The notes below the pieces were generated by a model. It was given only the letters and a program-made list of their open reading frames with translations, ran no database searches and was not told the origin of the DNA. This document shows, piece by piece, positions 1-5,544 of a DNA stretch of 5,544 bases. The position numbers and the translations under genes are program-made. Each line of letters opens with the position of its first letter. Position 1 is the stretch's first letter. The stretch spans positions 1 to 5,544 of the forward strand of contig JAKPSR010000243.1 of assembly GCA_029571425.1 (NCBI GenBank), written 5' to 3'. Origin of the DNA: Spirochaetota bacterium. Its GTDB lineage: Bacteria > Spirochaetota > Spirochaetia > Treponematales > Treponemataceae.

Positions 1-339
1 CAGAACATCCTGTCGAACGAGCACCCGAACTTCGGGCTCGGGCGTAACTCGTGGCTCTCGGGAACCTCGAGCTGGGTCTACCAGGCGTCGACCAAGTACA
101 TCCTCGGCATCCGCCCCGAGCACGACGGCCTCCGCCTCGACCCCTGCGTCCCGGCGTCCTGGGACGGCTTCACCGTCGAGCGAGTCTGCCGCGGCGCGAC
201 CTACCGAATCTCGGTGAAGAACCCGTCACGGAAGTCAAAGGGGATATCCAAGATCATCGTCGACGGGAAACCGATCGACGGGAACCTGATCCCCTGGTTC
301 CAGGGCGGCGTTCACGAGGTAGAAGCCACGCTCGGTTGA
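1..339 (+). CDS. GH94 glycoside phosphorylase, C-terminal part (5' end outside window)
   Basis: This is the last 112 codons of a cytoplasmic GH94 (formerly GT36) phosphorylase, open from base 1 and ending at TGA 337-339. GH94 enzymes split beta-linked disaccharides or oligosaccharides with phosphate, giving a sugar 1-phosphate. The fragment carries the family C-terminal pattern: Q1, then RNSWLSGTSSW (15-25), YILGIRPEHDGLRLDP (33-48), the RGATYRI strand, and the closing jelly-roll strands with VDGKPIDGNLIP. Aligned to Cellvibrio gilvus cellobiose phosphorylase as I recall it, Q1 matches phosphate-binding Gln712, and S20-G21 match Thr731-Gly732, so Ser replaces Thr at one contact. It differs clearly from the right-hand GH94 (QNILSNEHPNFGLG against QMIAGKAARRHGEA), so it is probably a paralogue with another specificity. 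Laminaribiose, cellobiose or another beta-glucoside are candidates. The catalytic Asp lies outside the window. Family is certain; substrate is not. Confidence 0.93.
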   Translation, partial: QNILSNEHPNFGLGRNSWLSGTSSWVYQASTKYILGIRPEHDGLRLDPCVPASWDGFTVERVCRGATYRISVKNPSRKSKGISKIIVDGKPIDGNLIPWFQGGVHEVEATLG

Positions 340-346
340 TTCGCCG

Positions 347-364
347 TCGCGCGCATGCGCGCGA
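347..364. repeat. 18-base perfect palindrome after the GH94 stop
   Basis: TCGCGCGCATGCGCGCGA reads the same on both strands and lies between the left GH94 stop codon (337-339) and the terminator hairpin (378-399). As RNA it could fold only with a small central loop, losing the inner pairs. As DNA it could be a protein-binding site, or chance alternation of G and C in a GC-rich spacer. There is no T-tract after it, so it is not itself a terminator. No function can be assigned. Confidence 0.4.
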
Positions 365-377
365 GCTCTAACGAAAC

Positions 378-404
378 GGGCCGCCCTCGCGGGCGGCCCT
401 CTTT
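378..404 (+). terminator. Rho-independent terminator of the left GH94 gene, possibly bidirectional
   Basis: A perfect 9-base stem, GGGCCGCCC (378-386) and GGGCGGCCC (391-399), encloses the stable tetraloop TCGC and is followed by TCTTTATT. It sits 38 bases after the left GH94 stop. Read on the minus strand the same stem is followed by GTTTCGTTA, a weaker U-tract. The element could therefore also end the glycosyltransferase transcript that arrives from the other side (stop codon 441-443). I see no better minus-strand terminator in 340-440. Confidence 0.88.
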
Positions 405-440
405 ATTACCGGGAGGCTTTACTCCCCATCAGCAAATACG

Positions 441-2009
441 TCATTCCCCCGGGACCCGGTAGACGTCGTAGAAAGCGTAGTAGCCAACGCGATCGAAATT
501 GGGCTTGTTCTTGAAGTAATCGTCGACCAACGCATACACCTCGCTCGATCCGCTAGACTTCGCGATCGCTGAAAGCCGATCGTTGATATCCGCGCCTATC
601 CGCGCATATGCTATGTATACACGTTTTCCCTTACCAATGTTTAGGTACGGAAGTATGTTCTTCCAGCTAGCGCCTTCGGGGGTCGCGAAAATGACGAGCG
701 GCGTCTCTCCTTGCATATAGAAAGGATCCGCGTCAAGCGTGTAGTCCTCATGAAACTCGTTCACGTTCTTAGGCTGAATCCCGTGCACGAGGACAAGAAG
801 CGCAGCGGCCCCGACCAGCACGCGGGCGCCGCGGTCAGAGAGCAAGGCGCGCGAAAGAAGCACGAAGGCGAGTCCATACACCGGGAAGAACGCGCCGAGG
901 TAGCGCGAGGTCCGGTACGGCGCCGAAAGGGAGATAACGACGAAGGTAAATGCGAAGACCGCGAGGGATATCGCGAGCAGGGCCCGCTCATGCCCCTCGC
1001 GCGCCGACCGTGCCGTCTTCCTTACGCGCTCGACGACGGCGAGAACGGCCAGCGCCACGAGGGCGACGAAGGGTACGAGGTTCGCCGAGACGATCCGAGC
1101 GAAGGCCCATAGGCTTGCCAGCCGCTCGGTCATGCCCGCCTTCGAGAGGAACTTAAGGCTTTGCTTCGCCCGATAGGACTTCGTTAGGTGATTGCGCATC
1201 TCGGGGAAGGCGCGGTACGCGAGATATAGACCGGCGACCGTCGCCAGTACTGCCCAGAAGAGAGGTCCCACGCGGCGCTGGGCGACGAGCACGACGAGGC
1301 AGACGGCGGCGACCGGCGCGACGAAGAAAAGGAAGTAGTATTGCGTCATGAGCCCAAGGAAGGCGAAGGCCGCGAGACCCACGACGCCAAGCGAGCAGGA
1401 CGCGACGCGCGCGCGACCCTCTCCGGCCGGATAGAGAACCAGGAGGGCCGAAGCAAGGAATGCGAGGCAAAGGAACTGCAAGAGTTCGTACATTCGGATG
1501 AACAGCGTGAGCGATATCGTCGTCGACGAGAAGACGAAGATCGAGAGGGCAAGGAGCGTGGATCCCCAGTCTCGCGTCGCGCGGAAAGCGACGAGGGCGA
1601 CGAGGGCCGCGGAGAGCACGTAGAACAGCATATTCATGGCGTAACCGGCGAAGGCGAAACGTTGGACGCCGAGCAGGATGCGCGCCCGCGCGAACACCCA
1701 ATAGTAAAGAGGCGGGTGCACGTCAAGGGCGGTCGCCTTGTAGATGGCGACATCGTCGCTCGCCCCGCGCTCGGCAAGCGCGTCGATAAAGCTCTCTGCG
1801 AAGAGGCGATCCCCGTCGAGCCATCGGTCGCGCTCAGCCGTGTCCGTTCCCGGGACCCACTTCCCGTTCGTCAAGGCCGCCGAATAACCCTCGTCGATGT
1901 GAAAGGTCTTTTTCGCCGCGCCAAACCACCCGCGGACGGCTCCGCCCGCCAATACGATCGCGAGCGCGATCGCGATGCCCACGCGGGCCTTAATGCTCGT
2001 ACGAATCAC
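441..2009 (-). CDS. GT-C fold integral membrane glycosyltransferase (PMT_2/ArnT-like), copy 2
   Basis: The 522-residue protein has about ten or eleven hydrophobic helices and a soluble C-terminal tail, the layout of GT-C enzymes that move a sugar from a polyprenyl-phosphate donor to an acceptor outside the membrane. Visible features are helix 1 (about 10-29), HIDEGYS (37-43), whose Asp39/Glu40 are the likely catalytic acids of the first outer loop, and D96VHPPLYYW104 closing that loop. FIRMY follows (170-174), then MTQYYFLFF and APYRTSRYLGAFFPVY, all typical of the PMT_2/GT39/GT83 group. A tail from about 423 to 522 looks extramembrane. The start is GTG at 2009-2007, because AAGGAGG lies 6 bases upstream; the longer open frame to 2354 runs through the preceding gene and has no such support. 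The start lies 16 bases after the stop of the previous, homologous gene. By position it fills the GtrC-like role of a Gtr system. Sugar and acceptor are unknown. The frame is intact, unlike its neighbour. Confidence 0.87.
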   Translation of the reverse strand: MIRTSIKARVGIAIALAIVLAGGAVRGWFGAAKKTFHIDEGYSAALTNGKWVPGTDTAERDRWLDGDRLFAESFIDALAERGASDDVAIYKATALDVHPPLYYWVFARARILLGVQRFAFAGYAMNMLFYVLSAALVALVAFRATRDWGSTLLALSIFVFSSTTISLTLFIRMYELLQFLCLAFLASALLVLYPAGEGRARVASCSLGVVGLAAFAFLGLMTQYYFLFFVAPVAAVCLVVLVAQRRVGPLFWAVLATVAGLYLAYRAFPEMRNHLTKSYRAKQSLKFLSKAGMTERLASLWAFARIVSANLVPFVALVALAVLAVVERVRKTARSAREGHERALLAISLAVFAFTFVVISLSAPYRTSRYLGAFFPVYGLAFVLLSRALLSDRGARVLVGAAALLVLVHGIQPKNVNEFHEDYTLDADPFYMQGETPLVIFATPEGASWKNILPYLNIGKGKRVYIAYARIGADINDRLSAIAKSSGSSEVYALVDDYFKNKPNFDRVGYYAFYDVYRVPGE

Positions 2010-2015
2010 TGCAGT

Positions 2016-2022
2016 CCTCCTT
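2016..2022 (-). promoter_or_regulatory. Strong ribosome binding site fixing the GTG start at 2009
   Basis: AAGGAGG is read on the minus strand, 6 bases before the GTG at 2009-2007. It lies between the TAG stop of the upstream gene (2028-2026) and this start. It decides the start of the downstream GT-C protein and rules out the long N-terminal extension that an ATG at 2354 would give. Confidence 0.88.
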
Positions 2023-2025
2023 AGA

Positions 2026-3608
2026 CTATTGGGACGGGGCGCGCACTCGGTACACCCCGAAGAAACCATAATAACCCACGCGCTCCATGTCGCGCGGCGG
2101 CGAGAAGAGGGCGTCGACCATCGCGTACACCGTCTCCGACCCGGACGAGGAGACGGCGGGCGCGAGGGATCGCGCGAGATCCTGCCCGGAATCCCGCATC
2201 GTGACGTATACGCGCGTTCCCCTCGGTATTCGTTTATACGGAAGCATGTTTCGCCACGAGAAGCCTTGGGCATTCGACACGACGATGATCGGCGTGCCGT
2301 TGGATAGGTACGCAGGATCGCGATCCACCGGGTAGTCCTCGTGAAAGTGGGCAATGTTGCACGGGAAAAGCCCTGGCATCACGCCGAGGGCGAGCGCGGC
2401 GCCTAGCGCGAGATGGGCTCGACGCCCTGGAAGAAGGCGCGCGACCGCGCACGCGCCGAACATGGCGTAGACAGGCCCGAAGGCGACGAGGTACCGAAGG
2501 GAGCGATACGGGGCGGTAAGCGATACTGCTAAGAAGGTGAACGCGAATACGACACCGAGAAGGGCGACGAACGCAGCCGATGGCCTCGTGGCACCCGCCT
2601 CGGCGTCCATCGCGCGCAATCGGGCGCGTAGAGGCGGCACGGCGAGCGCGCCGACGACCGCGAGGGACGCGGCGACCGCCGGCATATACCGAACCACGAT
2701 CAGGGCGAAAGCCCATACGCTCCCGAGCCTGCGGCCCGCGCCCGCGCGAAGCAGGGAGCCCACTCCCTCCTTCGCGCGATAAGAATGAAAGAGATGCGTT
2801 TGCATCGCGGGGAAAACGCGATAGGCCGCGTATAGTCCGACGAGGACGGCGAGCGCGCCCCACAAGAGCGCGTGCGCGTCGCCGCGCCTCGCGAGGATCA
2901 CGGCGCAAGCCGCGCATACGGGTAGCGCAAACAAAAGGAAATAATAGTGCGAAAGGGCGCCGATAAACGAGAACGTGGCGAGGGCAATCACCGCGACCCA
3001 TCGGGACGCGCCGAAACGCCCATCTTGCCCCGGGATTACGGCAAACGCGGCGCAGCAGAAAAAACCGGCGCACGCGAACGAAAGAAGCTCGTACATCCGG
3101 ATGAACGACGTGACGGATATCCCCGCCGGAGAGAAAGCAAATAACGCGAGGGCCAAGAAGGAAAGACGCCCATCCCCCGTCGCGCGCCGCATCGCCAGCA
3201 CGAGAAAGACGGCGGCGAAGGCGAAGCACGGAAGGTTCACGAGAAGGCACGCCGCCATATGCCGATCCACGCCGACGGCGAGGCGCGCGGCGGCGTAGAG
3301 CCAGTAAAAAAGGGGCGGATGAACGTCCCACGGGTCGAGCGGGATATCCCGTCGAAATCGACGCGCCCAAGAGCGCGGAGTTTACCATTGAAGACGAACT
3401 CCTCGAGCTCGGCCTTATCAACCCATCTCTCGAAAAGCCCGGCGACGACGGGCGGCGACCAGGTTCCGTTCGTGAGCGCGAGGGTAATACCCTCGTCGAC
3501 GTGGTAATCGGTTTTCAAGGCGGCGACCGCGACGCGGGCGAGGGCGCCCGCCAATACGATGGCGCAAGCGGCGAGAATGAATCGATAGCGGCCCTGCCGA
3601 ACGATCAC
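2026..3608 (-). pseudogene. GT-C fold membrane glycosyltransferase, copy 1, interrupted by an apparent 1-base frameshift
   Basis: This is a second GT-C enzyme homologous to the gene downstream, but its product is split between two frames. From GTG 3608-3606 the first frame gives MIVRQGRYRF, helix 1, YHVDEG with Asp38/Glu39 (35-40), and runs correctly to VDFDG (residue 87). It then goes out of register and stops at 3237. The rest (DIPLDPWDVHPPLFYW, FIRMYELL, SHYYFLLF, APYRSLRYL and the C-terminal domain to TAG 2026-2028) lies in the other frame, which is open only from just after a TAA at 3384-3382. Adding one G at 3348-3350 gives a 527-residue protein close to the 522 of the paralogue. From RWVD to DVHPP both copies then have exactly 39 residues with no gap. 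The start overlaps the gtrB stop by four bases (GTGA), so translation is coupled. As given, only a 123-residue fragment lacking most helices would be made. A sequencing error, a true mutation or an on/off switch are all possible. Confidence 0.82.
3348..3350 (-). other. Likely frameshift point (one G missing from a G run)
   Basis: On the minus strand the coding text is GAC GGG ATA TCC. With a fourth G it reads GAC GGG GAT ATC CCG CTC, joining VDFDG to DIPLDPWDVHPP. The shift must lie between the TAA of the second frame (3384-3382) and the conserved DVHPP codons. The G run is the simplest place, because it makes the loop equal in length to that of the paralogue. No slippery heptamer followed by an obvious stem was seen here. 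Confidence 0.7.
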
Positions 3609-4546
3609 TCCGAGCTTTCCCTGACGATGTACACCGGACGCCCCTTCGCCTCAAGATAGGTCTTGGCGATATACTGACCGAGGATGCCGATCGTGAAAAG
3701 CTGCACGCCGCCGATGAAGAGGACCACGCTCATCAGCGATGGATAACCGGCAACGGGGTCGCCCCAGATGATCGTCTTCACAATGACGACGGCCGCAAGC
3801 ACGAAGGCTGCGAAGCAAAAGACGAAACCGAACACCGACGCGAGCACCAGTGGCACGGTCGAGAACGCCGTGATCCCCTCGAGGGAGTACAGGAAAAGCT
3901 TCCAGAACGACCACTTCGTCTGCCCCGCGACCCGCTCCACGTTCTCGTATTCGAGCCACTTCGTGCGAAACCCGACCCAGGAAAAGATGCCCTTCGAGAA
4001 ACGGTTGTACTCGGCGAGCGAGAGGATGGCGTCCGTCATCTGTCGGGTCATCAACCGGAAATCGCGGGCGCCGTCGACGATGTGCGCGTCCGATATCTTT
4101 GACATGAGTTTGTAAAAGGCGTGGGCGAAGAGGGACCGAAGGGGCGGCTCGCCCTTCCGCGTGACGCGACGGGTCGCAGCGCAGTCGTATTCCCCGGACT
4201 CTACGGCCGCGAGCATTTCGGGAAGCAGCGCCGGCGGATCCTGGAGGTCGGCGTCGAGGACGGCGACGTAATCCCCGCCGGAGGCGCGAAGCCCGGCGAG
4301 CAAGGCCGCCTCCTTGCCGAAATTCCTCGAGAATGAGATGTATCTCACGCGCGCGTCCCGCGCGCGGAGCGACACGATGGCCTCCCGCGTCCGGTCAGAC
4401 GAACCGTCATCGACGAGGATGAACTCGAAGGCGCGGTCGGGCATGGACGCCGAGACCCGCGCGAGCTCGGCATACAGGAATGGCAACGCCTCCTCCTCGT
4501 TGTAGCAGGGAATGACGAGGGACACGAGGGTCTTCGAGCGCTTCAT
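3605..4546 (-). CDS. gtrB: GtrB-type polyprenyl-phosphate glycosyltransferase (GT2)
   Basis: The 313-residue protein moves a sugar, typically glucose from UDP-glucose, onto undecaprenyl phosphate at the inner face of the membrane. The GT-A catalytic domain shows LVIPCYNEEEAL (10-21), EFILVDDGSSD (41-51), SRNFGKEAALLAGL (73-86) and the metal-binding segment LDADLQDPP (97-105). DGARDFRLM (158-166), NRFSKGIFSWVGF (181-193) and RVAGQTKWSFWKLF (205-218) are typical of the GtrB/ArnC/DPM1-like group. Two C-terminal helices follow (about 231-254 and 268-290), then ILGQYIAKTYLEAKGRPVY. Length and order fit the family fully, and no key residue is missing. ATG 4546-4544 overlaps the gtrA stop (ATGA), and the gene's own stop overlaps the next start (GTGA), so the three genes should be translated together. 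The nucleotide sugar cannot be read from the sequence; glucose is inferred from the family, and other hexoses or aminosugars are possible. Confidence 0.93.
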   Translation of the reverse strand: MKRSKTLVSLVIPCYNEEEALPFLYAELARVSASMPDRAFEFILVDDGSSDRTREAIVSLRARDARVRYISFSRNFGKEAALLAGLRASGGDYVAVLDADLQDPPALLPEMLAAVESGEYDCAATRRVTRKGEPPLRSLFAHAFYKLMSKISDAHIVDGARDFRLMTRQMTDAILSLAEYNRFSKGIFSWVGFRTKWLEYENVERVAGQTKWSFWKLFLYSLEGITAFSTVPLVLASVFGFVFCFAAFVLAAVVIVKTIIWGDPVAGYPSLMSVVLFIGGVQLFTIGILGQYIAKTYLEAKGRPVYIVRESSE

Positions 4547-4965
4547 GAGGCCTTCTCCTTTGCGAAAACGAAAAATTTTCCGGCTACGTAATTCATTGCG
4601 ACGACTAGGACGTTAATCGCGACCTTCGTCGCGGTTTCGGGAAAGCGCGCGCGATCGATCAGGGCATAGACGAGTGCCATGTCTGCCGCCCCGGACGCGA
4701 GGCGGGCGGCCGTGAACTTGGCAAGCTCGCCGGCTACCGCGCGAGCCCCACTCGTCTCGGGGCGAAACACGAAGGCGCGGTTCGTCGCGAAGGCGAAAAT
4801 GACGGCGAGCGCCCACGCCACGGCGTTCGCGGGGACGACGGGGACGCGAGCGAGCGAGCGGAGCGCGACAAAAGAGGCGACGTTGACCGCCGTCGTGCAC
4901 GCGCCCCAGAAAAGATAGGATGCAACCTCGGTCCCGCGGGGGCCGAGAATCGTCCGAATGCCCAT
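4543..4965 (-). CDS. gtrA: GtrA-family four-helix membrane protein, putative lipid-linked sugar flippase
   Basis: The 140-residue protein has four hydrophobic helices (about 15-36, 43-64, 80-101 and 113-133), the size and topology of GtrA. Family marks are AVAWALAVIFAFATNRAFVF (48-67), with the N-R-x-F-V-F end of helix 2, and NYVAGKFFVF (125-134) closing helix 4. GtrA proteins are thought to help bring undecaprenyl-phosphate-linked glucose across the inner membrane for a GT-C transferase; the mechanism is not firmly proven for the family. The gene is first in the minus-strand unit and overlaps gtrB by four bases. ATG 4965-4963 is the only reasonable start: an in-frame TAG lies three codons upstream (at 4977-4975), and no suitable later start precedes helix 1. 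No Shine-Dalgarno site is seen before it, although a -10-like element is (see 4972-4980). Confidence 0.9.
   Translation of the reverse strand: MGIRTILGPRGTEVASYLFWGACTTAVNVASFVALRSLARVPVVPANAVAWALAVIFAFATNRAFVFRPETSGARAVAGELAKFTAARLASGAADMALVYALIDRARFPETATKVAINVLVVAMNYVAGKFFVFAKEKAS
4555..4560 (-). promoter_or_regulatory. Ribosome binding site of gtrB inside the end of gtrA
   Basis: AAGGAG is read on the minus strand, 8 bases before the gtrB ATG (4546-4544). It lies within the last codons of gtrA. With the ATGA overlap it supports both the chosen gtrB start and independent as well as coupled initiation. Confidence 0.8.
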
Positions 4966-4971
4966 AGGTGC

Positions 4972-4980
4972 ATTCTACCA
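4972..4980 (-). promoter_or_regulatory. Candidate extended -10 promoter just before gtrA
   Basis: TGGTAGAAT on the minus strand fits an extended -10 element (TGn followed by TAGAAT, five of six matches to TATAAT). Only six bases separate it from the gtrA ATG, so transcription would begin at or next to the A of the start codon. That would give a leaderless or nearly leaderless message, in keeping with the absence of a Shine-Dalgarno site there. The -35 region falls on the terminator T-tract and is poor. This is a candidate by eye only. Confidence 0.5.
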
Positions 4981-4991
4981 TATCTCGGGTC

Positions 4992-5023
4992 AAAAAAAAC
5001 GCCCCGCTCGCTCGAGCGGGGCG
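4992..5023 (-). terminator. Rho-independent terminator of the right GH94 gene
   Basis: On the minus strand, arms CGCCCCGCTCG (5023-5013) and CGAGCGGGGCG (5010-5000) form a GC-rich stem of up to 11 pairs, about 10 once a four-base loop is allowed. Eight uninterrupted T follow (4999-4992). It lies 36 bases after the right GH94 stop. A second small hairpin (5037-5053, arms around GCA) sits between stop and terminator. This element separates phosphorylase transcription from the gtr unit, whose first start codon is only 26 bases beyond it. Confidence 0.94.
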
Positions 5024-5059
5024 CAGGATAACAAAAGTTACCCGCAGGGTGACGACTAC

Positions 5060-5544
5060 TTAACCAACGATAGCCTTAATCTCGACCTTCGAGCCGGAAG
5101 GAGCGGCCGAGACGAGGGTCCCGTCCGCCTTCGCGCCGCCGGATATCACCGAAAGGGAAACCTTCCCGGCGGGGTCGCGGTTCTCGACCGAGATCACGTA
5201 GGTGACGCCGCGCCATACGCGGGTGATCGTCGCCGTCTTAACGTGGGAGGGAAGCCTCGGCTCGACGCGAAGCCCTGCGTACTCGGAGCGGACGCCGACG
5301 ATCCACTGGGAAAGCGCGACGAAGTTCCACGCCGCGGTCCCGGTAAGCCAGCTGTTCTTAGCCTCGCCGTGGCGTCGCGCGGCCTTACCCGCGATCATCT
5401 GCGCGTAGACGTAGGGCTCGAGCCGGTGAATCTCGCTGATGTCCTCAAGGTAGGCCGGCGCGATCTTCTGGTAGTACTCCCACGCGTTTGCCGGGCGGCC
5501 GGACTTTACCTCGCCGATCATGACCCACGGGTTGTTGTGGCAGA
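5060..5544 (-). CDS. cbp: Cellobiose phosphorylase (GH94), C-terminal part (5' end outside window)
   Basis: The last 161 codons are present, open at the window edge and ending at TAA 5062-5060. The enzyme is cytoplasmic and turns cellobiose plus phosphate into alpha-glucose 1-phosphate and glucose. Numbering the first full codon (Cys) as 1, the fragment has CHNNPWVM (1-8), YYQKIAPAYLEDISEIHRLE (23-42), EPYVYAQMIAG (42-52), AKNSWLTGTAAW and VGVRSEYAGLRVEP. These match Cellvibrio gilvus cellobiose phosphorylase, as I recall it, almost segment by segment: H2, Q48, T67 and G68 correspond to phosphate-binding His666, Gln712, Thr731 and Gly732, at identical spacing. The C-terminal jelly-roll strands are also kept (RVWRGVTYVISVENRDPAGKVSL). 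The ATG at 5521-5519 is internal, not the start. The closest alternative is another GH94 specificity such as chitobiose phosphorylase. The residues that decide the sugar lie largely outside the window. Confidence 0.9.
   Translation of the reverse strand, partial: CHNNPWVMIGEVKSGRPANAWEYYQKIAPAYLEDISEIHRLEPYVYAQMIAGKAARRHGEAKNSWLTGTAAWNFVALSQWIVGVRSEYAGLRVEPRLPSHVKTATITRVWRGVTYVISVENRDPAGKVSLSVISGGAKADGTLVSAAPSGSKVEIKAIVG

Larger units (their letters stand above)
441..4965 (-). other. Predicted gtrA-gtrB-GT-C-GT-C operon
   Basis: Four genes run in the same direction with two 4-base stop/start overlaps (ATGA at 4543-4546, GTGA at 3605-3608) and one 16-base gap (2010-2025). Terminators lie on both flanks (4992-5023 and, less strongly in this direction, 378-399). 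Gene content equals the Gtr surface glycosylation set of flippase-like protein, lipid-carrier glucosyltransferase and membrane transferase, with the last member doubled. No promoter-like spacing is seen inside the unit. Confidence 0.8.

Noticed and set aside
1..339. The two GH94 fragments as arms of a long inverted repeat
   Set aside because: Corresponding codons differ widely at the nucleotide and protein level, for example NSWLSGTSSWVY against NSWLTGTAAWNF and the segments before them, so they are old paralogues.
51..371. 106-codon plus-strand open frame over the left GH94 end
   Set aside because: It is out of frame with the clear GH94 coding sequence and has an Arg/Pro-rich composition, so it is a shadow frame.
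2010..2354. N-terminal extension of the second GT-C protein by about 115 residues to an ATG at 2354
   Set aside because: The extra part is Arg/Ser/Pro-rich, overlaps the C-terminal coding region of the preceding gene in another frame, and has no homology to it. A perfect AAGGAGG precedes the GTG at 2009, and helix 1 follows directly as in the paralogue.
3300..3350. Programmed -1 ribosomal frameshift in the first GT-C gene, for example at the T6 run (3306-3311)
   Set aside because: The conserved DVHPP block is already in the second frame before the T run is reached, so slippage there comes too late. The G run has no recognised slippery heptamer or clear downstream stem.
2234..3421. 395-codon open frame on the minus strand across the first GT-C gene
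   Set aside because: The product is dominated by Arg, Ser and Pro with no family motif, and it lies out of frame with both halves of the recognisable GT-C gene. It is an open shadow frame in GC-rich DNA.
4988..4993. TTGACC as a -35 box for gtrA
   Set aside because: Only 10 bases separate it from TAGAAT, and at 17 bases the sequence is CACCTA, a poor -10. The match arises from the end of the terminator T-tract.
340..5059. The gtr unit as a recent mobile insertion between the GH94 genes
   Set aside because: I saw no terminal inverted repeats, target-site duplication, integrase, transposase or tRNA end at either boundary. Base composition by eye resembles the flanks apart from slightly more A/T around 590-660.

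Overview
The window is GC-rich, densely packed bacterial DNA with Shine-Dalgarno sites of the AAGGAGG type, GTG and ATG starts, 4-base stop/start overlaps and Rho-independent terminators. Two fragments of GH94 glycoside phosphorylases at the edges suggest a saccharolytic, probably anaerobic bacterium that takes up cellobiose or similar beta-glucosides and splits them with phosphate. The sequence does not fix the phylum.

Layout, left to right. Bases 1-339 (+) are the last 112 codons of a GH94 phosphorylase of unresolved specificity. They are followed by an 18-base palindrome and a strong hairpin terminator (378-404). Bases 441-4965 (-) are one tightly packed transcription unit, read right to left: a GtrA-type four-helix membrane protein (4543-4965), a GtrB-type polyprenyl-phosphate glycosyltransferase (3605-4546), and two tandem, homologous GT-C membrane glycosyltransferases (2026-3608 and 441-2009). 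The first GT-C gene is broken by an apparent one-base deletion near 3348-3350. A T8 terminator (4992-5023, -) separates this unit from the last 161 codons of a second GH94 enzyme (5060-5544, -), which closely resembles cellobiose phosphorylase. The two GH94 genes point toward each other with the glycosylation unit between them.

The four central genes match the three-part Gtr logic known from O-antigen glucosylation: GtrB loads a sugar from a nucleotide sugar onto undecaprenyl phosphate, GtrA helps bring the lipid-linked sugar to the outer face, and a GT-C enzyme transfers it to a surface acceptor. Here the third component is duplicated. The two copies have diverged (42 of 97 identical residues, counted by hand, in the C-terminal domain), and one is out of frame as given. 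The sugar and acceptor cannot be told from the sequence. GH94 enzymes release alpha-glucose 1-phosphate, the precursor of UDP-glucose, so a link between cellobiose use and surface glucosylation is conceivable, but it is only inferred from proximity.

The most useful observations are the single-base frameshift in the first GT-C gene, the duplicated GT-C genes behind one GtrA/GtrB pair, a possible leaderless gtrA start, and the shared C-terminal domain of the two GT-C proteins. No tRNA, rRNA, CRISPR array or mobile element was seen. No gene-free stretch exceeds about 100 bases.
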